In this document: positions 10,041-20,077 of the stretch, piece by piece
Layout: each line of letters begins with the position of its first letter
How positions within the stretch are numbered: the stretch's first letter is position 1
Source of the DNA: Ochromonas danica
Taxonomy: Eukaryota > Sar > Chrysophyceae > Chromulinales > Chromulinaceae
Direction: 5' to 3'
Length of the DNA stretch: 64,000 nucleotides
Assembly: GCA_015146655.1 (NCBI GenBank)
Contig: VKHL01000036.1
Location: 124,001-188,000 of the forward strand
Translations under genes and position numbers: made by a program
Notes under the pieces: model-generated
Database searches by the model: none
Seen by the model: the letters and a program-made list of their open reading frames with translations, nothing else
What the model was told of the DNA's origin: nothing

Positions 10041-10191
10041 ACTAAATGATGAAGTTGTCGAGAATGAATGTGAGTGAAGTGTGTGTATTGAGGAGCCACG
10101 TCAGATGACTTTTTAGATAGCAAAACACGAGTTTCAAACAACTTTCTCACGCTTCCATAAAATGGTGTCGCTCTCTTCAACAGCATATCAG

Positions 10192-10280
10192 TTAAGTTAA
10201 CAGCAAACACCTTAGTTAAGTTAACAAGTGATGGGAAGTTAACCTAGCCCTTAGGGGAAGTTAAGATGGATTAAGTTAAC
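10192..10280. promoter_or_regulatory. TTAAGTTAAC motif cluster in a divergent promoter
   Basis: Copies of TTAAGTTAAC lie at 10192-10201, 10216-10225 and 10271-10280, with partial GAAGTTAAC and GAAGTTAAG sites between. They sit in the 292-bp spacer between the pentapeptide gene (minus, ATG 10040) and the thioredoxin-fold gene (plus, ATG 10333), so either or both genes may be controlled. This is the densest cluster of the motif in the window. Confidence 0.45.
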
Positions 10281-10332
10281 AAAACCACTCCAACAACAAA
10301 GCCACGAGGCTTCAATGAAATATTAGAAGGGA

Positions 10333-10902
10333 ATGATGATGCAACAACAAATCACTTTCTTTCTTCTTGGCATTGTCTTGATTGCCTTATTATCTTCACC
10401 TTCTTTAGCTTCAAAATCTCAATCCAATGGAATAAATCTCAAAGATAACTTGAATTCAGAGGAACGACGATTCTTATTGCCGAAGTTACCACCACATCCA
10501 GACACCTGCTCGATGTTAGCCTTTGTTGCTGACTCAATGGATGCTTGTGATGAGATGGAGCCTGTAGTGAAGAGATTGGAAGAAGACCTGCAGATCAAGG
10601 TGCGGCGGATTAATGTCAGTCGCCGCCCTGACCTCGTCTCTCTCTGGGAGGCTGTGGGTGGCGCGGAGACGGGCAATCTGCCTTTCTACTACAATCGCCG
10701 CACTGCACAGGCTATTAGTGGAGCCACACCCTATCAGAACCTCAAGAAGTTGGCTATGGGTGACCCTTCCCACTTCTTCATTGACGTGCCGCAAAGTGCC
10801 TACGAGAAGATGGAATACGATCCACGACGCCAACGCGGCGTAGGCTGGGGCGACTACCTCTTAGAGAAACTAGTTCCCAAAGGTCGGAAAGGAAAGAAAT
10901 AA
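10333..10902 (+). CDS. Secreted thioredoxin-fold protein lacking a CxxC
   Basis: Single exon, 189 aa, starting at the first of three consecutive ATGs. Residues 7-27 form a signal peptide ('SSPSLAS'). The rest reads as one thioredoxin-like domain: a beta strand 'CSMLAFVADS', the active-site helix start 'DACDEMEPVVKRL', 'IKVRRINVSRRPDL', a cis-Pro-type turn 'LPFYYNRRT', and 'ISGATPYQNLKKLA'. Where thioredoxins have CxxC only one Cys remains, in 'CDEM', so ordinary disulfide exchange is unlikely. A second Cys before the first strand (in 'DTCSM') could pair with it. The C-terminus is strongly basic (KGRKGKK). Destination (ER, secreted or plastid) is open; no ASAFAP Phe is seen. I do not recognise a named family. 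Confidence 0.72.
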   Translation: MMMQQQITFFLLGIVLIALLSSPSLASKSQSNGINLKDNLNSEERRFLLPKLPPHPDTCSMLAFVADSMDACDEMEPVVKRLEEDLQIKVRRINVSRRPDLVSLWEAVGGAETGNLPFYYNRRTAQAISGATPYQNLKKLAMGDPSHFFIDVPQSAYEKMEYDPRRQRGVGWGDYLLEKLVPKGRKGKK

Positions 10903-10971
10903 GCTTGTGAGAAAGGATTGTGTAACATAAGTTTAAGCTGTTCTCCCAGTGACTTGACTGCAAAGAGTTTT

Positions 10972-12412
10972 CTAGGCGTTGCTTAGAGTTCGCCGTCGCT
11001 TATTGGACCACTTGCCAAGGCGACGTAAAACATTCTTAGCACTCTCTTTCTCTTTATTCACTTCCGTAGCTTCTTTCCAAAAGGAACTATTCTCAAGATG
11101 CTTCTTCCGCATGGCAGCAATGAGAAAGTTGGTGTTGATGTTGTTATTCAGCAAGTCCTTACTCTAAGGCACAGCGTTAAGTACAAGATTAGTAACAAGT
11201 TGAAAGAGACAGAGACACAACTAACAACGGAATATACAGAAAATAATCAATGACAGTTATTCGCTCGCTTGTGAGACGGCTCCTTATGGAGAGAAGGAGT
11301 TGTCTGTCTAAGGAGTGGAGTTATAGCAATGCTAATGACAAGACTAGCCACGGGTTCGAGAACCAAACAGTCGTGTTTTACTCATTGCAACGAATTCAAA
11401 CGACTTGCATACACCATGAGAAGAGGATAACTGAACTCACCATTTCTTCGATCTCCTTCGAGATTACATCTTGCTCCATACTATCTTTTACCCAACCAGC
11501 GGGTGCGGGTAAGGGAGCTTCAATGATATCAATCTCTGTAGTGAGCACCTCGACTTCTTGCAGAGAATGACGTTTTTCCAAAGGCTCGAACCAGCAATTG
11601 CTCATCTTTTCCAACCCAGTGTCTATTTGTTCAAAAAGCAGGGGTAAGCCAGTGCCCATTAACTAATGCCATCATTGAAAGAGCTAAGAAGATAGCCTTT
11701 ACTCACCTAGTAATTCAAAAAGATGGGCATCATGTGTGGTACGAGAGACGGGAGCGAAGAGCTTTTGCTTTTCGATCCACAGCCAGAAATCATAGCAACA
11801 AAGAATGTTCATATCACAGGCGTCTATGTTATGAAGCTTCCTCTTCAACCCCTTGGGGTCTACATTGCTCTCCAATAAGTAGGATGAGAGAGAGGATAAG
11901 GCAGGAGGAAGAGTGCGGAAGCTCAGAGGTGACTCTTCCAGCACCTCGTTCACCTCTCCTCCCCTATAATCATCGAGCCGAGCTGATGAGGATGACGGAG
12001 GAAGAGTGGAGGCGGGAGCAGAAGCAGGAGAAGGGGAAGCATCTTCTCCCTTCTGCCCACTCACATCGATCAGTTCTCCTTCCTGCTCTTCCACCTCCAT
12101 CACAGAGGAAGGAGGAGTGGTGGACGACTTGCCATAAACAATGAGTTTATTCAAGGCAGTCATGTTCTGCATGAAGGACTTCTTCACTTTTGCTTGACTG
12201 TATCGCAAGCTGCCAAAGGCTGCTTTAGAAGCACGAAATCGAACAGAAACCTGTCACGAGTTAGTGCAGAAGGGGAGGGCTAAGCATTTATCGCTTTTCT
12301 ATTAGTGGTAGACAATTATCTTGCTGACCGAGAGAAAGTCGTCATCGTCTTCCTGTTCGTGTTGCGGCATCGCATTCCATTTTGTTTCTGCTGATCTCCT
12401 TCCCATCGCCAT
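10972..12412 (-). CDS. Unrecognised conserved-looking protein, four exons
   Basis: Inferred exons (minus): 12412-12329, 12250-11707, 11622-11441, 11163-10972; 333 aa. Introns are GT-AG and phases agree (0, 1, 0), which is the main evidence. The first donor (GTCAGC) is weak and the third acceptor could shift by two codons. The protein begins 'MAMGRRSAETKWNAMP', has an acidic stretch, then 'VRFRASKAAFGSLRYSQAK', a low-complexity Ser/Pro/Glu linker (about residues 65-110), and a compact part rich in aromatics and Cys ('DACDMNILCCYDFWLW', 'FELLDTGLEKMSNCWFEP'). The C-terminus is basic and helical ('MRKKHLENSSFW', 'RRLGKWSNKRRR'). There is no signal peptide. I do not recognise a family and give no function. 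Two ATGs (12412 and 12406) are possible starts. Confidence 0.62.
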
Positions 12413-12604
12413 GCCGCAGACCACACACACCACCGCACAACCACACAGTGACCAGGGGTAAACCGCGAAATATAGACTTTTAACTCACAATCTGGTCACC
12501 ACAAACCCTACCCTTATTTTCGATGTGGGAAGGTGTTGTTTGTGGTTCACATGCTATGTTACAGACGAATAACACTTTTAGGAAAAGAAGCTATCACTAT
12601 CACT

Positions 12605-13815
12605 TTAGGAATCTTCTACTTCATCATCATCTAGCATTTCAGGAGGGGAATTCCGTTGCTTTAGCCAAGCACCCACTACTTCGTAAGTTGCAAACATAAT
12701 AGCAGCGTTGGGTACTGAACGCAGCAAGTGCATCCCAAGACCAGAATAAAGCCCTTTGGAACCCTCTTCGCGAGCAATACGAGTTAAAGCTTGGAAGAAA
12801 CCTTGGTATTTGAATACACCATTGGCTGCTTGTTCACGCAAACGCGTTCGCACCACTTCGTGAGGATAAGTGAGACAAATGGCAGTGAACTTTGAGGCAG
12901 CTGCAGCAAAGAAAAGCTCTGTAGGAGTGACCTTCTCTCCATCTTTCTTCGTACTTTGAATACGCGTCTTGAGCTTCTCATAAGCAATCCAATGGATGGC
13001 TCCTTCAAAGCATCCAATATAGGATGCCGTTAGTCCTTTGAAAAAGCCTTTGAACCCCTCTTCAGCCCAAATACTCCGAACCACTTCACCATAGCTGCGA
13101 AAGGCCTTCTGACCCAGTGATTGATCTGCAAGCAACTGGTAACGTGTCCTCACCATCCAGAGAGGATTAGAGATCTAATGGAGGAGGACGCATTGGCCAT
13201 TACGCATCAGATCAAAGCGATTACGCAGCAGGTAGAAGTAGTGGAGGAGCTCACAGTATTGCTAGCTATTCCAGCTGAAAAGGCACTGAGAAGGTGATTC
13301 AAAGGCGAATCTCCGATCTTCGTCTCCGCTAGACGTTCTTTGGTTGCGGAATAAGCAGAGAAATAAATAGCACGAGTTGGTATGATGCCAATCAGAAGGG
13401 GTTGGAGACCTCGAAAAAAGCCCTAATCCAGCGCGACACAGTGTTAAGAAGGTGTGGAAGTGGTAGTGAAGGGTCTGTTATGCTTTGGTCTGCCTGAGCA
13501 TATCAACCCCAAGAAGAAAGAAATTTCACTCACTTTCACTCCTTCTCGATGCCATATATGCTTGCAAATGCTCACAGCATTATTTTTTGTACCAATGGCG
13601 CTAGATTGTAACTGTGTTTTCACAACTTCCAAAGGAATGGTGAGAGAGCTCGCCACTGTGCCAGCCAGACCACCCGCAAAGAAATTGATCAATTGCTCCT
13701 TTCTCTTGCTTTTAGCTTCCATGAGAAGAGGTCGAGGTAAGTTAGCACCGTCTAGGAAAGAAAGAGTTGCAAAGAGAGAAAGGAGCACAAGGAGTCTTGC
13801 AAGGTGGAGGTGCAT
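12605..13815 (-). CDS. SLC25 mitochondrial-carrier-family protein, pyrimidine-nucleotide-carrier type, with signal peptide
   Basis: Exons 13815-13534, 13422-13255 and 13174-12605, all joined in phase 0; 339 aa. The three carrier signatures are 'PLEVVKTQLQ', 'NPLWMVRTR' and 'YPHEVVRTRLRE'. The Trp in the second and the third in this form are typical of the SLC25A33/36 (Rim2) pyrimidine nucleotide carriers. Each third has the paired helices of the family. The protein would exchange (deoxy)nucleotides across an inner membrane. It starts with a 23-residue hydrophobic leader ('LARLLVLLSLFATLSFLDG') before the first carrier helix, which mitochondrial carriers normally lack. An internal Met in 'LLMEAKSK' could give a leaderless form. 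A plastid-envelope location is therefore possible. The substrate class is inferred from the signatures. Confidence 0.88.
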
Positions 13816-14546
13816 GGCAAGGAAGCAAGAGGAAGGTTGGCAAGTCACAAGTCACTGCACTGCTCCGTGTTGGTGTTGCCCACAAGAAACAAAGACAGCA
13901 GATGGCACACATACAGCAGGAAACACTCTAAGAAACACTTTCTCACTCTCCTCCCACACACTAGACTACAGTAGATGCTGCTAGACTAGACTACCTACAT
14001 ATTAGATGTTCCTGATGCTTGTGCTGTAGTAGCATGAGGATTATTTCAATTAATCCAAGAATTCTTCAATAGAAAGAATAATGATGTATTATCTCAAAAA
14101 AAGGTCACTAAGGGCAGATCAACACAAAACAGGATTTCATTCATGTATTCGATTTGGCTTTTCCTCTATAGTCACTTGTTGACCAGAAGCAAGTAATATA
14201 TAGTTCACAAAGAACGTCTAGCTTAGAAACCAAGACAAAGCAAGCTTCCATTATCAGCAGCTTGAAGTTTGTTACGGCAGTCAGTGTTGCACTCAGGATG
14301 CTTTGGCTGAGCACTATTGATAATCCATCCATTATATCAAGATTACCGTATACTTGATAAGAAGCCAGTCAACAGCAATGGATTTGAAAATATCTTGCAC
14401 ATCATCCTGTTCACAGTTGTACCATGAGATCATGCTTGATAACATGAAGTAGATGGAACTAACAACTAACACAACACTACAGCGCAGTCACAAAATAGCA
14501 CGCACTAGTAGTCGTCGCACTACCACGTTGATCCCATGCAAGAAGA
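13816..14546. other. Gene-free spacer between carrier 5' end and MLH1 3' end
   Basis: A 731-bp AT-rich stretch. The first part should hold the carrier promoter, the part next to 14547 the MLH1 3' UTR. Short frames here have poor composition and no splice-linked partner. I checked for tRNA-like B boxes and conserved snRNA starts and saw none. Confidence 0.45.
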
Positions 14547-17241
14547 CTAACAGCGCTCAAAGACCCGATAGAGCTTCTCCAAGGAGGTTAGCTCACAGAA
14601 AGCAACCTCTTGACCACTGCGGGCACGTTGTATAACCAGATACTTGCGTAAAGCAGGGAAGAGAAGGTCCGCCAGCAAACTATTGGCTTCCTTCGCTACC
14701 GAGACCACTATCTCTCCTCCATCCTCTCCTTCGCTATAATCTAACTGCAGGTGTTTATAGTAGTCAGCCAAAACAGAGCAGATTTGATGGAAACAGTTTT
14801 GTTCATCTTGGTAATCGACGCCACGTGCGAGCTCGAGGAGGAATAAGGGTAACAGACAGGGCTGTGGCTGATGGCCTTCGAGAAGGACAGGTAGACTAAT
14901 CAATAGCAAATTACCTCTTTCATCGTGAGTAAAGCCAATAGAAAAGTACTCTTCCAGCATAGCACTTTGTTGTGAGAGAGACATCACGTACTTGCGGACG
15001 TCTTCTTCCTTTGGCACTTCTTCTGTGGAGGATAGTAGAGCAAAGACATCTAATGGGGTTGTCATAGTATAGCGGGGAAGTTCAGCAAAGCGGAAGAGAG
15101 CAAGTTGATAAAATAGCTGACGTAGAAGCTCTTTGTGATGACAAAGCAGCAAGCGGGTTCCATGTTGAAGGAGGCTATAGCTTTGATCAACAGATCCTAC
15201 CCAGCTGCTATCGCGCAGACATGCCATTCCTTCACCATCTTCTCCTCGTTGCCAGAGAGTGATAAGCAGTTGTATAGAGTCATACTCACAGCGAGTCAAG
15301 TTCAGCTCAGGCAATAGCTTGGAAGGTGGGAGAGGATGTGTTGGCAAAGGAATTTCTGTGTTGTCCTTGCAGCAGGTACAAAGCAGTGCAAAGCTCTCAT
15401 CAATCGATACGTTTCCAACTACAGGAGAGGGAGTATATGCTTGGGAAGACGTGGGTAAAGAACAGAGCTGGCAGTAGATTGACTCTTCAGCGGTTTCTGT
15501 CGCATCGCCATCACGGTCAATCAGAGACACGACTGGGGAATCAGCTACTGGAGGAGTGTACGGCAAACCTCCACTACCTGGCGAAGGAGCTGCTGGGACA
15601 GGAGAGCGAAAGAAGCGATCAATACGCTGTGCACTAGGATCGACTCGAACCATCTTATTAGGTCTCTTGATAGCGTTAGAACTAGACTGTGGTGCATATC
15701 CAGAACTATCGGAAGTGCGCTTGCGCTGTGAATGAAGGGGTTGGGGTATACCAGATGAACTGGAAGAGGAAGCATAAGTAGCTGCGAAGGATGACAAATC
15801 TCTACTGCTAGCACGAGCATGGTGTTCATTAGTTCTATCAGTAGTCTGTTGGGATGTTTCTTCTTCTTCTCTGTCACTACCTTCATCATCTACCATCACA
15901 GCTGATTCTGACTCTGCCATGACTCCTTCTCCACTGCTTTCTTCTACTACAAGTGCTGGTTTTGTGTGGTATGCATTCAGTCGATTTTCTTCTTTAACCT
16001 TTGACTCATTAGACTGAATGACAGCAGGAAGCAAAGTTTGTACTTGGAAGACCCGACTCTGATTGCCACCTTCCAGAACCAATCTTAGCATATGTGCCAG
16101 TTGGGCAAGGAAGGCATCCTCATAGAGAAAGTGCACTTCTCGCTTTGTTGGGTGCACATTGACATCCACACAACGACCATCCATCTCAATACTCAAGAAG
16201 ACGAACGGATGGCCGTGCTTTGGTAAGAGATCGCAGTAGACGTTGTCGATGACTCGTCGAATAGAAGCACTCTCTACCAAACGATGATTTAGAAACAGAA
16301 TCGTACCCACTCGGCGTTGTGAATAGGAAGCAGAAGTAAGCTTCCCTGATACGCGGTACTTCAAGTCTGGCTCAGTCAGCGTGCCTCCTGACTGCTCGTG
16401 GTAGTCGGAGGAAGTGAAGTCAACATTCACTAACTCACGTGCTAGTGCAGATCCATAGACCTGCCCAATCACCTCAGTCACGCCTCCTCGACAAGAGGAA
16501 GTAGTATGTAAGTCAGGTATAGCTTGTCCTTGCTTCTTTACGACAAAGCCTACACCTCTGTCCGCATAGAGGATACTATAGCGTGTGGCCACTTCTAAGA
16601 TACGTTGATACTCCTCACTACTATTACGAAAGGCTTGTCTGCGAGTAGGCATATTATAAAAGAGATCTTCGACTGTAATTGTGGTACCAAGGACTCCAGC
16701 ACAAGGTTTTGGTTCACTGCGTGGGTCAGAAGCAGTGAGAGGGACTAATTGACTGTCTCGATAGCGTGCACGATATGCACAGGGACTTTGTGCTGTACGA
16801 GTTAGAATTGTTACGTGAGCAACATGAGTAATACTTGCTAATGCTTCACCACGGAAACCAAAAGTTTGGATAGATTGTAAATCATCGTAATGTCGTAATT
16901 TCGAGGTTGTAAATCGTTCACACACTATGGCTAAGTCTTCTTTTCGAATACCATGACCATTATCAGCAATTTGTAATAAATCAAGCCCACCATTCTTTAC
17001 TGTGATAGTAATAGAAGTTGAACCAGCATCCAATGAGTTCTCAATAAGTTCTTTAATCGCAGAGGAAGGTCGTTGGACTACTTCGCCTGCGGCGATTCTG
17101 AAAGGCAACAAAATTAGGTCGAAAACTAATATCAGATTAAAAACAATCCAATCCCTCTCTCTGTTACCTGTTAATCACATTTGTCTCTAGTTTCCTGATG
17201 GATGGCGCTTCTTTGGGTGGCAATCTTGCTCCTTCTTGCAT
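14547..17241 (-). CDS. MLH1: DNA mismatch repair protein MLH1
   Basis: Exons 17241-17168 and 17097-14547 with a 70-bp intron; the split Arg codon restores 'NVINRIAAGEVVQRP'. 874 aa from the ATG at 17241. In-frame ATGs further up (to 17385, 48 residues more) encode an unusual Gly/Trp-rich leader produced by a CATCCC repeat, so I prefer the shorter start. The GHKL ATPase motifs are present: 'ELIENSLDAG', 'ADNGHGI', 'FGFRGEALASI' and 'GTTITVEDLFYNMPTR'. A Ser-rich linker of about 200 residues separates the N-terminal ATPase from the C-terminal dimerisation domain, which ends in the diagnostic 'FERC'. MLH1 pairs with PMS-type partners in nuclear mismatch repair and meiosis. It is transcribed away from the nitroreductase gene from a spacer of under 200 bp. 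Confidence 0.96.
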
Positions 17242-17432
17242 TTTGTTTCCATACCAACCCATCCCCCATCCCCCATCCCAGATCTTCAGACTTACAGATC
17301 TCCAGGTTCCCAGATCTAGCTGGTTAGCTATGGAACCTGATGAGGCAGCGTGATGGTGACGAGGTGGTGAGGTGGAATCGTTCATTCACCTAGCCAGACA
17401 GATAGAATCCCATCATAGATCAGAGGTCAACT

Positions 17433-18281
17433 ATGGCAGGGAAGTATAGTTTGCTGGAAGCATTTGAAAAGCTGGCTCGAACACGCTCAGCAGCAACGTC
17501 CTTCTCTAGTCGACCCATCGCCTTGCCAATCCGCAAGAAACTCTTGGAACTCACTCAGCTCGCACCAAGCAGCTTTAATTTACAACCTTATAAGTTCCTC
17601 TTAGTTAGTTCAGAAGATAGCAAGCAAGTCTTGTCATCTTCGATGTTAGGAGGGAATGGTCGAAAAGTGCAAGAAGCGCCACTTTCCGTGGTCTTCCTGT
17701 CTTATCGAGGTTCGTCTCTCTTTCTTTCTCGTCCTTCTTCTTCTCCTTCCTATGTTATCTTATCTTCCTATCTTCCTCTCTGTCCATCAGAGCCTCATCG
17801 GTTGACCCAGAAGTTGATGGATTTGGAGCTTTCTCGTGGCGTGGACCCTGCCTACGTGCAGACCCTCCCAGCCAAACTCAACTTCCTCCTCGGCCCTGGC
17901 TGGCTGGCTCATAAAATTCGCTCTATTAGTAGCCATCTCGCTTCGCCCTTGACTCCTTCTCCAGTCATTCCCTATGGTACTCAATGGGCAGCGAAGAACA
18001 CGATGTTTGCCGCACAACAACTTTTGTTAGCAGCCACGGCCTTGCAGCTCTCGTCAGCACCCATGGAAGGCTTCGATGAGCGAAGAATATGCTATAACTT
18101 TGGTGTGCCCATTGAAAAATACTCTATTCCACTTGTTGTCTCATTGGGCTATGAGGAAGGAGTGGAAGTTGAGGAGGTGGAGCTACCCTCAACGAATTCT
18201 CTCCCACCGACCAAAGCTCGCTACCCTCTTGCTGATATCTGCTATGAAGATAGATATGGGCAAGCAGCCCATTTGTCGTAA
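17433..18281 (+). CDS. Nitroreductase-family flavoprotein
   Basis: Two exons, 17433-17709 and 17791-18281; 255 aa spliced. The 81-bp intron (GTTCGT...CATCAG) is a multiple of three and has no stop, so the unspliced frame stays open with a Ser/Leu-rich insert. Splicing joins 'VVFLSYREPHRLTQKLMDLE', which fits the family far better. FMN-binding features: 'RTRSAATSFSSRPI' near the N-terminus, 'QLAPSSFNLQPYKFLLV', and 'AAKNTMFAAQQLLLAATALQ' with 'PMEGFD' further on. These proteins are NAD(P)H-dependent flavin enzymes acting on quinones or nitro compounds; the physiological substrate is unknown. No targeting peptide is evident. It starts close to the divergent MLH1 gene. Confidence 0.82.
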   Translation: MAGKYSLLEAFEKLARTRSAATSFSSRPIALPIRKKLLELTQLAPSSFNLQPYKFLLVSSEDSKQVLSSSMLGGNGRKVQEAPLSVVFLSYRGSSLFLSRPSSSPSYVILSSYLPLCPSEPHRLTQKLMDLELSRGVDPAYVQTLPAKLNFLLGPGWLAHKIRSISSHLASPLTPSPVIPYGTQWAAKNTMFAAQQLLLAATALQLSSAPMEGFDERRICYNFGVPIEKYSIPLVVSLGYEEGVEVEEVELPSTNSLPPTKARYPLADICYEDRYGQAAHLS

Positions 18282-18296
18282 ATAATGAGTTAGATC

Positions 18297-19394
18297 TTAG
18301 TCGTCCATGTTGTCATCGGACATGTCGTCGTATTGGCTACGCTTCACCACATTGAGAGACATAGAGTTGAAACCAGCTCGACGCACACGAGCAGCGATCT
18401 CCTCCGATCGATCAATATCAAACCTGTACATAGATACAGAAAGGAAAGTGTCAAGTCATGGCGAGTGATAAGATCGCCAACTGCCTGGCGTCGGCGATGG
18501 GAAGGTAAAAGAAGAGAAGGCTTACTTGAGCATGCCGTGCTGAGAGAGCACATAAGCCATATCGTCCGTGGTGAAATCATCAGTGCCTCCTAACTCATCA
18601 AATCCTCGCAAAGAGTGGTCTGTCTTGCCATCCTTAATGAGCACTATACAGGCATGTGAAGTGATTAGATCAATCAGCGCACAGTCATCAAAGCTTTCTG
18701 ATGCTCACCTATTGTAGGCATGATGATAATACCCAGTCTTTCCACGAGGAAAGGGTTCTTCTCAGCGTCAATCTTTACAAAACGAGTCTCGAGATGAAGG
18801 GGCGCAAGTTTGTGGAAGTGAGCATCTACGATCTGACATCTAGGAGTGACTCCTCGATAAAAGTGAACAACAAAGCGATGACTGCGCTTGGCGGCATTGA
18901 AGAACTCTTTAGTATCTGTTAATTCAGCGTATCTAAGGAAGGTCTATTAATTCACTTGTAAAGCAAAGGAGGGAGGAAAAGGAGATCCAACTTACTCGCC
19001 ATGACCCAGTTGCTTCCAATCCTGCTCTTGCTTTGCTTTGCTTAGCAATGCTTGCCGCCTCTTCTGACGCAGAATCTCAAAGTCATCCTCATCTAGAGAA
19101 GGACACAATCATATGCTGTAAGAAGGCTTACTAATAGTAGTAGCAGAGGAGGTTATGGGTAGTGCGAAATAAAGGTGTAGTGTGTTTATCCATGTAGTAT
19201 ATGCGCATAGGATAGTGAGTGTGAGTGAAAGTGTGGGAAAGAGAATGGGAGGGATGGGATGGTCAGTGAATCAGTCAGTCACCTAGGTCCTCGAGTTTGG
19301 AGAGCTTCTCGTCAAGTTTACGCTCTTCAACTTCAGCAACTTTCAAAATTCCTTCATTGACTTTCTCAATAAGTTTAACTTGTTGAGCATCCAT
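18297..19394 (-). CDS. TXNDC9: TXNDC9/PLP3-like thioredoxin-domain (phosducin-like) protein
   Basis: Five exons on minus: 19394-19283, 19092-18996, 18932-18709, 18643-18526, 18423-18297; all GT-AG with matching phases; 225 aa. Too fragmented to appear as one open frame, but the spliced product follows TXNDC9 from end to end: an N-terminal coiled coil (residues 1-60), 'DFEILRQKRR', 'WKQLGHGEYAEL', 'FVVHFYRGVTPRCQIVDAH', 'ETRFVKIDAEKNPFLVERL', 'IMPTIVLIKDGK', 'GFDELGGTDDFTT', and the acidic tail 'QYDDMSDDNMDD'. Family members are cytosolic co-factors of the CCT chaperonin acting on tubulin and actin folding. Only one Cys remains at the active site, as is usual for this group. The gene overlaps nothing; its 3' end lies 15 bp from the nitroreductase stop. 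Confidence 0.92.
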
Positions 19395-19531
19395 GATTGT
19401 TATTGTCTTTAAGATGGCTTATGTTATTCAAACAGTGAAGGAGACAGACAGACCCACAGAGAGCGAGCCGTTTTCAAAGACTATTGTTATCTTCCCGCGC
19501 AATTCCACTTCATTCCATTGGAATACTGTAA

Positions 19532-20077
19532 ATGTGTAATTCCACATTGGATTTCTGTGCTGCTTGGGGAATAAAGATGGAAGAAGGTGTTCTTGCTAGC
19601 AATGATGATGACCGTTCAGTAGGAACTGCTCACAGTTTCGCCACAGCCTCCACAAAGGGAGATGGAAGTCAACCTGAAGACTCAGTCTCTGGATCTGTCA
19701 AGAAGGAGAAGAAGCGATCCAGCCTCAATGTGACCACCTTGCTTTTCATTGAAGCTGATGGCAGTCGACGAGAACAAGTCTTACCAATCAGAGTGCAAAA
19801 CTACTCTGAGCTGCAGCGCGAAGTGGCTAGAGTGATGCCAGGTAGCAGGGAGATGGTAGTCATGCAAGACGAGAGGGGCAACCGTCTCACTTCACAGAAT
19901 TTCATTCCGAGAAGCAAAATTGTGGTTCGTTCCTTGTTGTTGAAACCTCCTAATACGTCCATGTTGCGCACTCTGCGGTATGATTGGGAGGAGCGAGACT
20001 ATCACGTGGCACGCTTCCAGCGAGAGGAAGAGGAGAAGGCCGAGAGGGAAGCACAGCAAAGCATCTCCTTCCTCTGA
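19532..20077 (+). CDS. Small protein with beta-grasp-like core (unrecognised)
   Basis: Single exon, 181 aa from 19532; an internal Met at 19577 ('MEEGVLASN') is an alternative start. Residues 20-65 are Ser/Asp/Lys-rich and probably disordered. Residues 67-140 alternate strands and one helix ('TTLLFIEADGSRREQVLPI', 'YSELQREVARVMPGS', 'MVVMQDERGNRLTSQNF', 'KIVVRSL') in a way that resembles ubiquitin-like or doublecortin-like folds. The C-terminus is a charged helix ('RFQREEEEKAEREAQQ'). No targeting signal. It is head-to-head with TXNDC9 across 137 bp. I do not assign a function; the fold suggestion is from the strand pattern only. Confidence 0.6.
   Translation: MCNSTLDFCAAWGIKMEEGVLASNDDDRSVGTAHSFATASTKGDGSQPEDSVSGSVKKEKKRSSLNVTTLLFIEADGSRREQVLPIRVQNYSELQREVARVMPGSREMVVMQDERGNRLTSQNFIPRSKIVVRSLLLKPPNTSMLRTLRYDWEERDYHVARFQREEEEKAEREAQQSISFL

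Noticed and set aside
11583-11592. tRNA B-box (GGTTCGAGCC on minus)
   Set aside because: It lies inside a coding exon of the 10972-12412 gene and no A box or cloverleaf can be drawn around it. A similar GGTTCGAGAACC near 11353 also lacks stems.
11657-11659. Separate gene starting at the ATG at 11659 (minus)
   Set aside because: Splicing from 11707 to 11622 in matching phase makes this an intron-internal ATG of the four-exon gene.
17242-17385. Longer MLH1 start at 17385
   Set aside because: The extra 48 residues are partly encoded by a CATCCC repeat and have no counterpart in MLH1 proteins; kept only as an alternative.
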